Positions 1-7,259 of a DNA stretch of 10,315 nt are shown here, in pieces (the first letter of the stretch is position 1; the number at the start of each line of letters is the position of its first letter). A model generated the notes under the pieces. That model had not been told where the DNA came from. It ran no database searches and saw nothing but the letters and a program-made list of their open reading frames with translations. Origin of the DNA: a bacterium (lineage in GTDB: Bacteria; Bacteroidota; Ignavibacteria; Kapaibacteriales; Kapaibacteriaceae). The DNA is taken from the NCBI GenBank assembly GCA_020050895.1, contig JAGVJW010000130.1, positions 1 to 10,315 of the forward strand, read 5' to 3'. Position numbers and translations under genes: made by a program.

Positions 1-564
1 GGCGGGCAGCGGCAGCGTGTTGCCGTCGGCAGAGCCATTGTGCGCAAACCGCGTGTGTTCCTCTTTGATGAACCCCTTTCAAATCTCGATGCTCAGTTGC
101 GTACACACATGCGAACAGAATTGAAAAACCTGCAGAAGAGTCTTGGCGTTACGGCCGTTTACGTCACGCACGATCAGGTGGAAGCAATGACGATGAGCGA
201 CAGAATGGCTGTTATTAACGATGGTGCGCTGCAGCAGGTTGGAACTCCTTCGGAAGTGTACTGCACACCTGCAACAAAATTCGTTGCAACTTTTACTGGT
301 AGCCCACCGATGAACATGATACCATGGAATGGAAAATTTCTTGGCATCCGGCCGGAGCACATTACCGATGTTGGCGCAGAAGAAGCATTCGAACTGCAGG
401 CTTCGATTATTGCTTCTGAGTTCATCGGCCACGAGTGGCTAGTTCATGCAAACGTTAACGGTACAATGGTTATTCAGCGTAAAACCCATGAGCCTGTTGC
501 AGTGGCGCCTGGAACAGCCACAACGTGGTGGGCGCCGGTTAGACATATTTGCTGGTTCCAGTAA
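1..564 (+). CDS. ABC importer ATP-binding protein, MalK/UgpC type (5' end outside window)
   Basis: This is the C-terminal half of an ABC transporter ATPase that powers solute uptake, usually of sugars or sugar phosphates in this family. The reading frame is open from base 1, so the gene starts outside the window. It begins inside the signature motif ([13 protein letters not shown]), continues with Walker B (VFLFDEP) and the D-loop (SNLDAQLR), and then the H-loop histidine in [10 protein letters not shown]. The stretch [15 protein letters not shown] is typical of the MalK/UgpC/PotA group. A TOBE-like regulatory domain follows, marked by LGIRPEHI and ending in VRHICWFQ. The C-terminal part looks slightly shorter than in MalK but ends naturally. 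The GTG at 40 lies inside the conserved core and is not the start. The permease and binding-protein partners are not in view, so the substrate is unknown. The stop codon lies 5 bases from the end of the convergent hbd gene. Confidence 0.95.
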   Translation, partial: GGQRQRVAVGRAIVRKPRVFLFDEPLSNLDAQLRTHMRTELKNLQKSLGVTAVYVTHDQVEAMTMSDRMAVINDGALQQVGTPSEVYCTPATKFVATFTGSPPMNMIPWNGKFLGIRPEHITDVGAEEAFELQASIIASEFIGHEWLVHANVNGTMVIQRKTHEPVAVAPGTATTWWAPVRHICWFQ

Positions 565-569
565 GATGC

Positions 570-1421
570 TCAGTAAGAATAGAATCCTTTCCCCGACTTA
601 CGGCCGAAGTGGCCTGCAGCAACCATTTTTCGCAGCAGAGGGCACGGACGATATTTTGAGTCTCCAAGGCCATCATGCAAAACTTCCATGATGCTAAGAC
701 AAACGTCGAGCCCGATGAAATCTGCCAGCGTCAGTGGCCCCATGGGATGGGCCATTCCCAGCTTCATAACCGTATCGATGTCCTCTATCGATGCAATTCC
801 CTCCATCACACAATACACCGCTTCGTTGATCATGGGCATCAGCACACGATTCGAGATAAAACCAGGATAGTCCTGTACTTCTACAGGTGTCTTACCCAGT
901 GCCACGGCAATGTCTCGAGTTGCAGCAAACGTATCATCACTTGTTGCCAAGCCGCGGATGATCTCACACAGCTTCATCACTGGCACGGGATTGAAAAAGT
1001 GCATTCCGATGAATCGGTCGGGCCTCGATGTACCCGCTGCCAACGTTGTTATCGATATTGATGATGTATTCGATGCCAAAAGAGCCGTTGGTTTGGCCGC
1101 TTCATCAATATTTTTAAAAATTGTTTGCTTCACCTCTAACTTTTCACTTGCTGCTTCGACAATCAGATCGGCATTGTTAACCGCAGAAGGCAGATCGACA
1201 GATGTGGTAATCATAGACAACGCTTTGTCTTTTGCCTCTGCAGAAATCGCTTCCTTTTTTACCTGACGCTCGAGATTCCCTGTGATGGTAGACACAGCCT
1301 TTTGCAATGCACTATCGTTAACGTCGACAATCGTTACACTATACCCGGTAGTTGCGGCAACATGAGCAATTCCATTGCCCATCGTTCCGGCGCCGACAAC
1401 ACAAATCTTGTTTATACTCAT
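570..1421 (-). CDS. hbd: 3-hydroxybutyryl-CoA dehydrogenase (3-hydroxyacyl-CoA dehydrogenase family)
   Basis: This cytoplasmic enzyme interconverts 3-hydroxyacyl-CoA and 3-oxoacyl-CoA using NAD(P), in butyrate/PHB-type metabolism or beta-oxidation. The 283 residues match a full-length single-function member of the family. The N-terminal Rossmann domain opens with [14 protein letters not shown], and the acidic residue after the second strand is in IVDVND. The catalytic pair seen in this family is present: His141 in HFFNPVP and Glu153 in KLCEII. The C-terminal dimerisation domain has [26 protein letters not shown] and the terminal GRKSGKGFY. The ATG at 1421 comes 3 bases after the stop of the secreted-protein gene upstream, so the two are probably co-transcribed and translationally coupled. 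Only a weak GAG-type ribosome site is visible. The sequence alone does not separate Hbd from the closely related PaaH/FadB-like enzymes. Confidence 0.95.
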   Translation of the reverse strand: MSINKICVVGAGTMGNGIAHVAATTGYSVTIVDVNDSALQKAVSTITGNLERQVKKEAISAEAKDKALSMITTSVDLPSAVNNADLIVEAASEKLEVKQTIFKNIDEAAKPTALLASNTSSISITTLAAGTSRPDRFIGMHFFNPVPVMKLCEIIRGLATSDDTFAATRDIAVALGKTPVEVQDYPGFISNRVLMPMINEAVYCVMEGIASIEDIDTVMKLGMAHPMGPLTLADFIGLDVCLSIMEVLHDGLGDSKYRPCPLLRKMVAAGHFGRKSGKGFYSY

Positions 1422-1424
1422 GGA

Positions 1425-2801
1425 TTATCTCGATACAATGAATCGAGCAAACTTAACGGTACTGCTCGTTTCCAGCAGAGCAGCATATACTCCCGCAGGC
1501 AGCTCGGCTACATCGATACGGCACGTCCCATCGTAGGCAAGCGCTTCACCCTGTTTAATAACATCACCCGTTGTTGCAGAGATTTGATACTTGATGGTGC
1601 CTTCCAAACCATAGGCGGAAACATTGATGAAGTCAAATGCCGGTAGAGGGCTTACATTGTCCACAACAGAGGCGCGTTCACTTACCGAAACAAAGTCCCG
1701 TCTGTCCCATGAATAGAGAACATTTCCCGTCGCAGACGACGAAATGAATGGAATCAGAATATCCCATGGCGACAATGGCATTTGTTTAGAAGCCTTGTCA
1801 CCCTGATTAAAGAATTCGGCTGACCCTTCCACAACCAGTGGCATTGACCAGAGAATAATGGCGCTCTTATCATCGACTTGTGCATGCGTTGCCATCCATG
1901 TTTCCCGAATATTTCCACTTGCGGAAAGAATTTTTATGCTTTGTCCGGGGAACAGCTTCGACGCAAGGATGCTATCTACAACAATCCCATTAGATGCCTT
2001 TACCAACAATGCACCAGAAACGTTTTCATCTGTCATTAGCAAGCGATCGGCTTTGTTGCTATGCCAAATAATCTTCCGCCCCTTACCGCTTCCTGGTCCT
2101 CGTGTTGGAAGTGGCATTAGCGATTGACTCCCATCGGAATCATAACGGAGATATCCGCCGTAGGTGAATTGCTCCTCAGTGCTGGGTGGAAACGTCAACT
2201 CATTACCACGCAGGTATACCAACACACCGCTTTCGATGTCTGGCCGAACATAAATATCGATATCATTTTTTGCCTTAACGCGCAGCGACATTGTTACCTT
2301 TTCAGCCTTGAACACTACAATGAGATAGCTTGAATCGCCGGACGGTGTTGATGGTGTTGGCGTGAACACTACAACACCCATTGTTTGGTCTGGTGCAATC
2401 CACGTGTCCGTAACATCGATATCTATCCCTGCAGTGGATTCGGCTACCTGGATCTGGCGTGTGATTGATCCCAGCCACACATCGTTAAACCGGATAGTTG
2501 TCTGATTCTCCGATGTTTCTGCGCTAACCATAACTGTGGGAACCCGCGGCAAGAAATTCCACGAGCCCTCCTGGGGCTTGCTATGGGGAGTTGCAGCACC
2601 TGTTACCAGATCTACCTGAGTTATGGAAGTTGGCTGTTCTACAATTGGATAACCTTCGGCTTCGCTACAGCCCAGGTAAATAGACGTGATTTCAAATTCA
2701 CCGCTGTAACGCTTGAAGGGACCGTCCTGGACCCATGTGTTTTGTGCCGCTATCTGCAAGCCCCCTACAAGAAAAAGTGTCAATGCAACCACTTGGTGCA
2801 T
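1425..2801 (-). CDS. Secreted protein with divergent type IX (Por) C-terminal sorting domain
   Basis: This 458-residue exported protein has no function I recognise. It starts with a signal peptide (MHQVVALTLFLVGGLQIAAQ, cleavage probably after residue 19). A long beta-rich, Ser/Thr-rich central region (about 20-380) has no catalytic motif that I can see. The last 75 residues resemble a type IX secretion sorting domain. SPLPAFDFINVS (384-395) takes the place of the usual YPNPASDxLxI block, ISATTGDVI follows, then IDVAELPAGVYAALLE, and the protein ends in a basic strand (KFARFIVSR). In families with this tail it directs export across the outer membrane and is removed or attached to the surface. 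The proline block departs from consensus, so this assignment is probable, not certain. The ATG at 2801 is well supported by the ribosome site GGAGGGA 3 bases upstream. It lies just upstream of hbd with a 3-base gap, an odd partner for a surface protein. Confidence 0.85.
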   Translation of the reverse strand: MHQVVALTLFLVGGLQIAAQNTWVQDGPFKRYSGEFEITSIYLGCSEAEGYPIVEQPTSITQVDLVTGAATPHSKPQEGSWNFLPRVPTVMVSAETSENQTTIRFNDVWLGSITRQIQVAESTAGIDIDVTDTWIAPDQTMGVVVFTPTPSTPSGDSSYLIVVFKAEKVTMSLRVKAKNDIDIYVRPDIESGVLVYLRGNELTFPPSTEEQFTYGGYLRYDSDGSQSLMPLPTRGPGSGKGRKIIWHSNKADRLLMTDENVSGALLVKASNGIVVDSILASKLFPGQSIKILSASGNIRETWMATHAQVDDKSAIILWSMPLVVEGSAEFFNQGDKASKQMPLSPWDILIPFISSSATGNVLYSWDRRDFVSVSERASVVDNVSPLPAFDFINVSAYGLEGTIKYQISATTGDVIKQGEALAYDGTCRIDVAELPAGVYAALLETSSTVKFARFIVSR

Positions 2802-2804
2802 TCG

Positions 2805-2811
2805 TCCCTCC
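2805..2811 (-). promoter_or_regulatory. Strong Shine-Dalgarno site for the secreted-protein gene
   Basis: On the minus strand the bases GGAGGGA end 3 bases before the ATG at 2801. It is one of the two clearest ribosome sites in the window (the other is at 9631) and fixes the start of the 458-residue protein. Confidence 0.7.
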
Positions 2812-2828
2812 GGATTTTTCTAGATGAT

Positions 2829-2858
2829 TTGTATCGGTAAAACTACGAATCACATAAT
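2829..2858 (+). promoter_or_regulatory. Possible sigma-70-like promoter for the 2896 gene
   Basis: In the 94-base divergent spacer, TTGTAT (2829-2834) and CATAAT (2853-2858) are 18 bases apart. They match the housekeeping -35 and -10 consensus at 4/6 and 5/6 positions. Transcription would start near 2865, about 30 bases before the plus-strand start codon. The Bacteroidota-type TAnnTTTG box is not present in clean form. The call rests on consensus matching in an AT-rich spacer, so confidence is low. The minus-strand gene must also have its promoter in this spacer, but I could not pick one out. Confidence 0.25.
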
Positions 2859-2895
2859 TTACAGGCACTGTGGCTGGTAAACGATTGCGGGAGCG

Positions 2896-3687
2896 ATGAT
2901 GAGCAATAACGTAAACGCGAGAAATACCTCTGCCTATGCCGAGCGCGAAAGAACGAAACGGTACTTTGCTCTGCTTGGTGTAGGCGGGACAATAATTCTC
3001 ATTGTTGTGTTGTTGTTTTTTTCCAGGGTAGGGCAGGGTGAGCTTACTGTTGGTAAGAATGGGTTCACCGTGAAAATCGACAAACCTCTTATCGAACAGG
3101 TTCCAACTCGGCACGCTATTCTTAAAACAGATGGGGAACAGATTTCATATACCACTGGGAAAATTACAGACAGCATGATACGGCAAATTGAATTGCAGAA
3201 TTCAGCTCCAGTTACCCCAGAACGTTTTTGGGGGAAAAACCTGATCGATAAAAGGGCTGGCTTTGTTCTGGCATCAATCGACCCCGGTCAGTGGTCGATT
3301 AAATTTGATGAAGGGGGCTATGTAGATATGCAACGAAACATTGTTGAGCTTAACTCAGCCGGAGGTGCAACGGTGAAAGTTTCGCGTACTCCAACGTCGG
3401 CATTCCCAGATTGTAAGAACGTTAAATGCGTTGTTGGCTTCGTCACCAACATCCTTGTTCAGGCAGGCGTTGCACCTCAGTACCCCGACGTATCGTACGA
3501 TGATGCTTCGGGTACAGCACTGCTAACTTTTCGCAACAGGGACACGCAGGGAGAAACGTTTATAAAAATTATTCAGAAGGGTGAATATTGGTACGAAGCA
3601 ACCACTGATTACAATTCTGTACTTACATCGGAAAAAACCAGGAAGGATGCACAAAAAATCGTTACATCGTTTTCTGTTACGAGTTAG
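2896..3687 (+). CDS. Single-pass membrane protein of unknown function
   Basis: I do not recognise this 263-residue protein. A short, charged N-terminus (about 1-22) precedes one strong hydrophobic segment (YFALLGVGGTIILIVVLLFF, 23-42), which is best read as a membrane anchor. The remaining 220 residues would then lie in the periplasm. That domain is mixed alpha/beta in character and contains a close cysteine pair (C173 and C178, PDCKNVKC) that could form a disulfide. The C-terminus has beta strands and a final helix (EKTRKDAQKIVTSF). There is no lipobox. Two ATG codons are adjacent at 2896 and 2899. The GGGAG at 2889-2893 sits 5 bases before the second and only 2 before the first, so 2899 may be the true start. 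The last 11 bases overlap the end of the convergent lgt gene. It is divergent from the secreted-protein/hbd pair, and no neighbour suggests a role. Confidence 0.8.
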   Translation: MMSNNVNARNTSAYAERERTKRYFALLGVGGTIILIVVLLFFSRVGQGELTVGKNGFTVKIDKPLIEQVPTRHAILKTDGEQISYTTGKITDSMIRQIELQNSAPVTPERFWGKNLIDKRAGFVLASIDPGQWSIKFDEGGYVDMQRNIVELNSAGGATVKVSRTPTSAFPDCKNVKCVVGFVTNILVQAGVAPQYPDVSYDDASGTALLTFRNRDTQGETFIKIIQKGEYWYEATTDYNSVLTSEKTRKDAQKIVTSFSVTS

Positions 3688-4465
3688 TTCTCTGTGTTAA
3701 AGTTTTGGTGAGCATCCACACTCCAATTACGATAAAGGGAATGCTGAGAATCTGACCCATGTCGATTGGAAGAGCAGCTTCGAATGCTTCCTGCCGCTCT
3801 TTAAAGAATTCTATGATGAACCGCCCAGTAAAGATGATGACAAAAAACATTCCGATAAGAATCCCGGGCTTGGAAAAGGCGATTCGTTTTTTATATAAGA
3901 TCCATAGCAGAATGAATACACCAAGGCAGAGAAGAGCCTCATAGATCTGTGCTGGATGTCGGCCTACTGGCAAGGCATCGACACGTTTGAACCAGAAAGC
4001 CCAAGGCACATCAGTTGTCATTCCAATGATCTCGGAATTAAATAAATTTCCAATCCGAATGAACATACCCGAAATGGCAGAAACTATTGCCAGCCTATCC
4101 AGCAGCCAGATCATTGAATACGACTTACGTTTCCGCTGAAACCACCACAGGCCGATGATTATTCCAATTGTGCCACCATGACTAGCCAGCCCGCCATGCC
4201 AAACAGCCAGCACTTCCAGTGGGTTCTGGAAAAAAATGCTTGGCTCATAAAAGATTACATGTCCCAGGCGGGCGCCAAGAACAGTGCTTAAAATCATGGT
4301 AATCGCAAGAGCTTCCAAATCTTTCAGGCTGCGCTTGTCGTCGAGAAACAACCTGCGCATGATCTGGTAGCTTACAACAAACGCCAAGGCAAACAACAGC
4401 CCGTACCAACGGGGTTGCAGTGGCCCAACGGTAAAGATTATGGGGTCGACATTCCACTCAATCAT
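3677..4465 (-). CDS. lgt: Prolipoprotein diacylglyceryl transferase Lgt
   Basis: Lgt is an inner-membrane enzyme that transfers diacylglycerol from phosphatidylglycerol to the lipobox cysteine of prolipoproteins, the first step of lipoprotein maturation. About seven hydrophobic segments are present, in the usual order with the family motifs. Numbered from the ATG at 4465, these are PRWYGL near the N-terminus, GLASHGGTIGI (His96, matching E. coli His103), RIGNLFNSEIIG (Arg137 and Asn140, matching the essential Arg143 and Asn146), GRHPAQIYEALL, GRFIIEFFKE (Arg215, matching Arg239) and MGQILSIPFIVIGV at the C-terminus. The 262 residues fit the family. The frame also has a TTG at 4477 directly after the TGA of the OmpA-type gene. 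I prefer the ATG because MIEWNVDPIIF is the natural Lgt N-terminus. Neither start has a visible Shine-Dalgarno site, so expression probably depends on coupling to the upstream gene. Confidence 0.96.
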   Translation of the reverse strand: MIEWNVDPIIFTVGPLQPRWYGLLFALAFVVSYQIMRRLFLDDKRSLKDLEALAITMILSTVLGARLGHVIFYEPSIFFQNPLEVLAVWHGGLASHGGTIGIIIGLWWFQRKRKSYSMIWLLDRLAIVSAISGMFIRIGNLFNSEIIGMTTDVPWAFWFKRVDALPVGRHPAQIYEALLCLGVFILLWILYKKRIAFSKPGILIGMFFVIIFTGRFIIEFFKERQEAFEAALPIDMGQILSIPFIVIGVWMLTKTLTQRTNS

Positions 4466-4477
4466 GTACGAAGGCAA

Positions 4478-7234
4478 TCAGTCGCCAAGATCAGCATCCT
4501 GAAGTGGAGTTTCAATAATAACCTGCACCGTTCTGTTGAAGAACCTTCCTTCGGGAAGGTCATTCGTGTACAACGGTTCCTCTTCACCTGTCCCACGAGA
4601 ATTAAGGGAATTATACTTACCGCCTGTGGTAGAATTAATCCCTGTGTACACCGTTTTTGCGCGACGTTCGGAAAGGCCCGCGTTGTGAGTGTCCATACCA
4701 ACAACGTCGGTCTTACCTTCCACTTTAATATCTGAGCTTGCCTTAACCCTTGGGTAGACGTACTCACGCAGAATTCTCTCATTCATTGGGCCGGCATCTG
4801 AACGGTCAAATGGGAACAAGATCAGATTATATTTCTCAAGCGTCTTGCCAAGCTCTTCGCTGGCAGTTGTAACCAGCTTCCTGGTGGCAACGCGCTTTAC
4901 AGGAACTTTCACCGTGTCTGACCGACATTCTGTCCCATTCTTTGAGACCACAATCAGTTGAGCAGAATAGGGTGACACCAAATATTCTACAGCATCTGTG
5001 TTCTGCCGCTCGGATGGATGCTCGCCATCGTCGTTATGCCAATTCCACACGGTAGATGGCTGAGATGTACCAACATCGGTAAGAGTTTTCCAGTGCTTTC
5101 CCTGACGCCAGATTTCAACGCGACGGTTTGCAACAATTGAACTGTCGATGCCGTTCTTCATCGTCCACGTCATTTCGAGAGGTGACGGGAACGTTGTTGG
5201 GTCGTTATCAAGGATGGGGCGCGACACCTGCCAAACATCTTCATCACTGCCTGTAAACCGAAGTTCTGTTCTGCGGTTCTCAGTCATACCGAGGGAATCT
5301 TTAGGATTAGATTTTACTTCTGGATAGCCCCTTGCAGAAATCTTCATACGGCTCTCATCGATCTTCCAGATATCCCGCAGATAATTGTAAACAAGTTGAG
5401 CTCTGTCTTTTGGCAGCGACGAATTCTTGTCTTCGTTGAGTTCGTCCACGCAGCCAACTAATTCAACTTTAACATCGGGATGCTTGGTGAGCCTATAGCC
5501 ATAAATATTCAAAACGTGATAGTACTTCTGCAATGTACCTCCAGGAACCCTTTCATCATTGAAACCGGCTGTTTGACTTGCATTTCTGAAGATGGTGTAC
5601 CGACTGGGAAACTGGGAGTTTCCGAGGTCAAAAAATATGTATGGAAGCAACGGATATAGAGTGATACTTGCACGCTCTTCCAGGACAAGACCCCTGAACC
5701 CGTCGTTTTTCTTTTTCGACCAATCGGAGAATGCCATTTCAGCTCCAAGAACAGGGCGCTGACCAAGCATGATTGTTTTACGGATTTCAAGGTGAGAATC
5801 AGCTTCGGTTTGATCGAGAGTTTTACCAGGATCCTTAACCGGAATTGTTACACTTCGCTCTCCGTATGCTGGCGAAAAGGCAGTTACGGTATACACTACG
5901 GAATCTTCCCGGATTGCCTTCTGGCCGTAATCGTCGTCGGTAACTATGATGTTCGATTCGATATGCGCATTGTCAACACTATCCCTTGTTGTCTTACCCG
6001 TTTTAGGGTTCTTATAGGTAAGTCTTGCTGGGATACCAAGTCCGGTACATTCGTCAATAACGTTAACAATAATGTTCACAGCACGGAAATACGATGGAAT
6101 GAATGCCATGAAGATGTCTAATTCACCCTGCCATCCGGAAAGGTCTCGCCTGCGCGAAGAGAAATACAACACATCGCCTGAAGCCGGCAGTGTAATGAAT
6201 TGTTCATCCTCGGATGTGTTGATGGGAGCGGGCAGGGCTTCAACCTTGGTCCATCGGTCGCGTCCCGCCCTATCCTTCTCGCCTGAACGTACAACCTTGT
6301 AAAAATCCAGTCCTCCAAGATTCGGCTTGTGCTTGTTGGAAGCGAAGAACAGTGTGTTCCCGTCGGCCGCAATGAATGGAGAAACTTCTGTTCCGTCGGT
6401 ATTTACATCGGGACCAAGATTTACTGCTGGCTTCCATTCCTGAAGTTCATCATCCCAATCAGAGTACCAGATGTCGGTATCATCCTGACCCTCACCACTG
6501 GGATTTGTGGGAGATGGTCGGTTAGAGGTAAAAAACAGTCTGTCTTTTCCGGGAGAGATCGTAGGCTGAGAATCCCAGTACTCGGAATTCACATTGCGTC
6601 CTAAGTTGCTCGGAGTACTCCAATGGTCACCTTCAATGTTGGCAACGTATATATCGCAGTCTCCCAAACCATCTTCTCGATTGCAACCTGTGAAGTACAA
6701 TGTCTGCCTGTCTGCAGCAATCGAAGCAACACCTTCGTTCCATATAGTGTTCACACCAGCATCTACGGTGTCGATGTTGTACGGTGGTGAGAACACAGTA
6801 TCAAGGTTGTGTTCCTTCCTCACGGCCCAAAAGTCGTGAGAAAAATCACCCTCGCGTGTAATCCTGCTTCCTTTGCGGTTCGACACAAAGTAAAGCGTTT
6901 TACCATCGGCGCTGACGGTTGGACCGTAATCCAAACCACCATGGTTGATTGCAGGGCCAAGGTTGAGAATTCGAATTCTCGCCGGATTGTCAAGTACTCC
7001 AATTGCGGTTGGATCATCCACTGCTGCCACGGGATCGATCGTAACGCTAAATAAGTTGAGTTCCTCGGCTGGGCGTTTTGCCGATACAGAATTCAACATT
7101 GTAAATAGCCCCAAACAAAGTAAAGCTACTCTAAAAACCATACACATCCCGTTCATATGATGTCGTGGCTGATAATCACACCAGAGGTATAAATTCGATT
7201 CGCGCATTCTGCTACGAACTGAAAAAATAGGCAT
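4478..7234 (-). CDS. PD40-CRD-OmpA envelope protein with two OmpA-like domains (PorE-like)
   Basis: This large exported protein is likely anchored to peptidoglycan below the outer membrane. Domains are numbered from the start at 7234. A signal peptide lies at about 30-52 (CMVFRVALLCLGLFTMLNSVSA). Five PD40 propeller repeats follow near 103, 167, 221, 283 and 343, each with a [A/S]-D-G-x-x-L-Y/F-F-x-S-N-R type core. A carboxypeptidase-regulatory-like fold is at about 385-490 (NVIDECTGLGIPARLTY). The first OmpA-like domain (about 530-662) has VELVGCVDE, LPKDRAQLVYNYL and TENRRTELRF. An Ig/FlgD-like segment (about 690-780) comes next, then a second OmpA-like domain (about 803-908) with VEGKTDVVG, LSERRAKTVY and FNRTVQVII. 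PorE of type IX secretion combines PD40, CRD and one OmpA domain. No TPR is seen here. The coordinates give the longest frame. The signal peptide suggests the real start is an internal ATG, most likely 7156 (MNGMCMVF) or 7147. It sits between a beta-barrel gene and lgt on the same strand. Confidence 0.92.
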   Translation of the reverse strand: MPIFSVRSRMRESNLYLWCDYQPRHHMNGMCMVFRVALLCLGLFTMLNSVSAKRPAEELNLFSVTIDPVAAVDDPTAIGVLDNPARIRILNLGPAINHGGLDYGPTVSADGKTLYFVSNRKGSRITREGDFSHDFWAVRKEHNLDTVFSPPYNIDTVDAGVNTIWNEGVASIAADRQTLYFTGCNREDGLGDCDIYVANIEGDHWSTPSNLGRNVNSEYWDSQPTISPGKDRLFFTSNRPSPTNPSGEGQDDTDIWYSDWDDELQEWKPAVNLGPDVNTDGTEVSPFIAADGNTLFFASNKHKPNLGGLDFYKVVRSGEKDRAGRDRWTKVEALPAPINTSEDEQFITLPASGDVLYFSSRRRDLSGWQGELDIFMAFIPSYFRAVNIIVNVIDECTGLGIPARLTYKNPKTGKTTRDSVDNAHIESNIIVTDDDYGQKAIREDSVVYTVTAFSPAYGERSVTIPVKDPGKTLDQTEADSHLEIRKTIMLGQRPVLGAEMAFSDWSKKKNDGFRGLVLEERASITLYPLLPYIFFDLGNSQFPSRYTIFRNASQTAGFNDERVPGGTLQKYYHVLNIYGYRLTKHPDVKVELVGCVDELNEDKNSSLPKDRAQLVYNYLRDIWKIDESRMKISARGYPEVKSNPKDSLGMTENRRTELRFTGSDEDVWQVSRPILDNDPTTFPSPLEMTWTMKNGIDSSIVANRRVEIWRQGKHWKTLTDVGTSQPSTVWNWHNDDGEHPSERQNTDAVEYLVSPYSAQLIVVSKNGTECRSDTVKVPVKRVATRKLVTTASEELGKTLEKYNLILFPFDRSDAGPMNERILREYVYPRVKASSDIKVEGKTDVVGMDTHNAGLSERRAKTVYTGINSTTGGKYNSLNSRGTGEEEPLYTNDLPEGRFFNRTVQVIIETPLQDADLGD

Positions 7235-7259
7235 TTGTGGAAAACCCCCAAAGTAGATT

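Noticed and set aside
504..536. GGCGCC repeated 21 bases apart around an inner CCAC-AAC-GTGG stem
   Set aside because: It falls within the TOBE-coding part of the ABC ATPase gene, and no T-run follows on either strand, so a terminator call is not supported.
559..578. Direct repeat CAGTAAGA at 559-566 and 571-578 spanning both convergent stop codons
   Set aside because: Eight bases repeated once, mostly in coding sequence, with no mobile-element boundary nearby.
1302..1646. Plus-strand open frame of 114 codons across the hbd/secreted-protein junction
   Set aside because: It is antisense to two well-supported genes, and its translation has no domain or signal.
2698..3114. Minus-strand open frame spanning the divergent spacer and the start of the 2896 gene
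   Set aside because: It overlaps the signal-peptide region of the secreted protein in another frame and the membrane anchor of the plus-strand gene. Its composition is not protein-like.
6965..6980. Perfect 16-base palindrome GAGAATTCGAATTCTC containing two EcoRI-type sites
   Set aside because: It lies inside the PD40-OmpA coding sequence and follows from codons for the repeated residues RIRIL. There is no sign of operator use, so it is probably coincidental.
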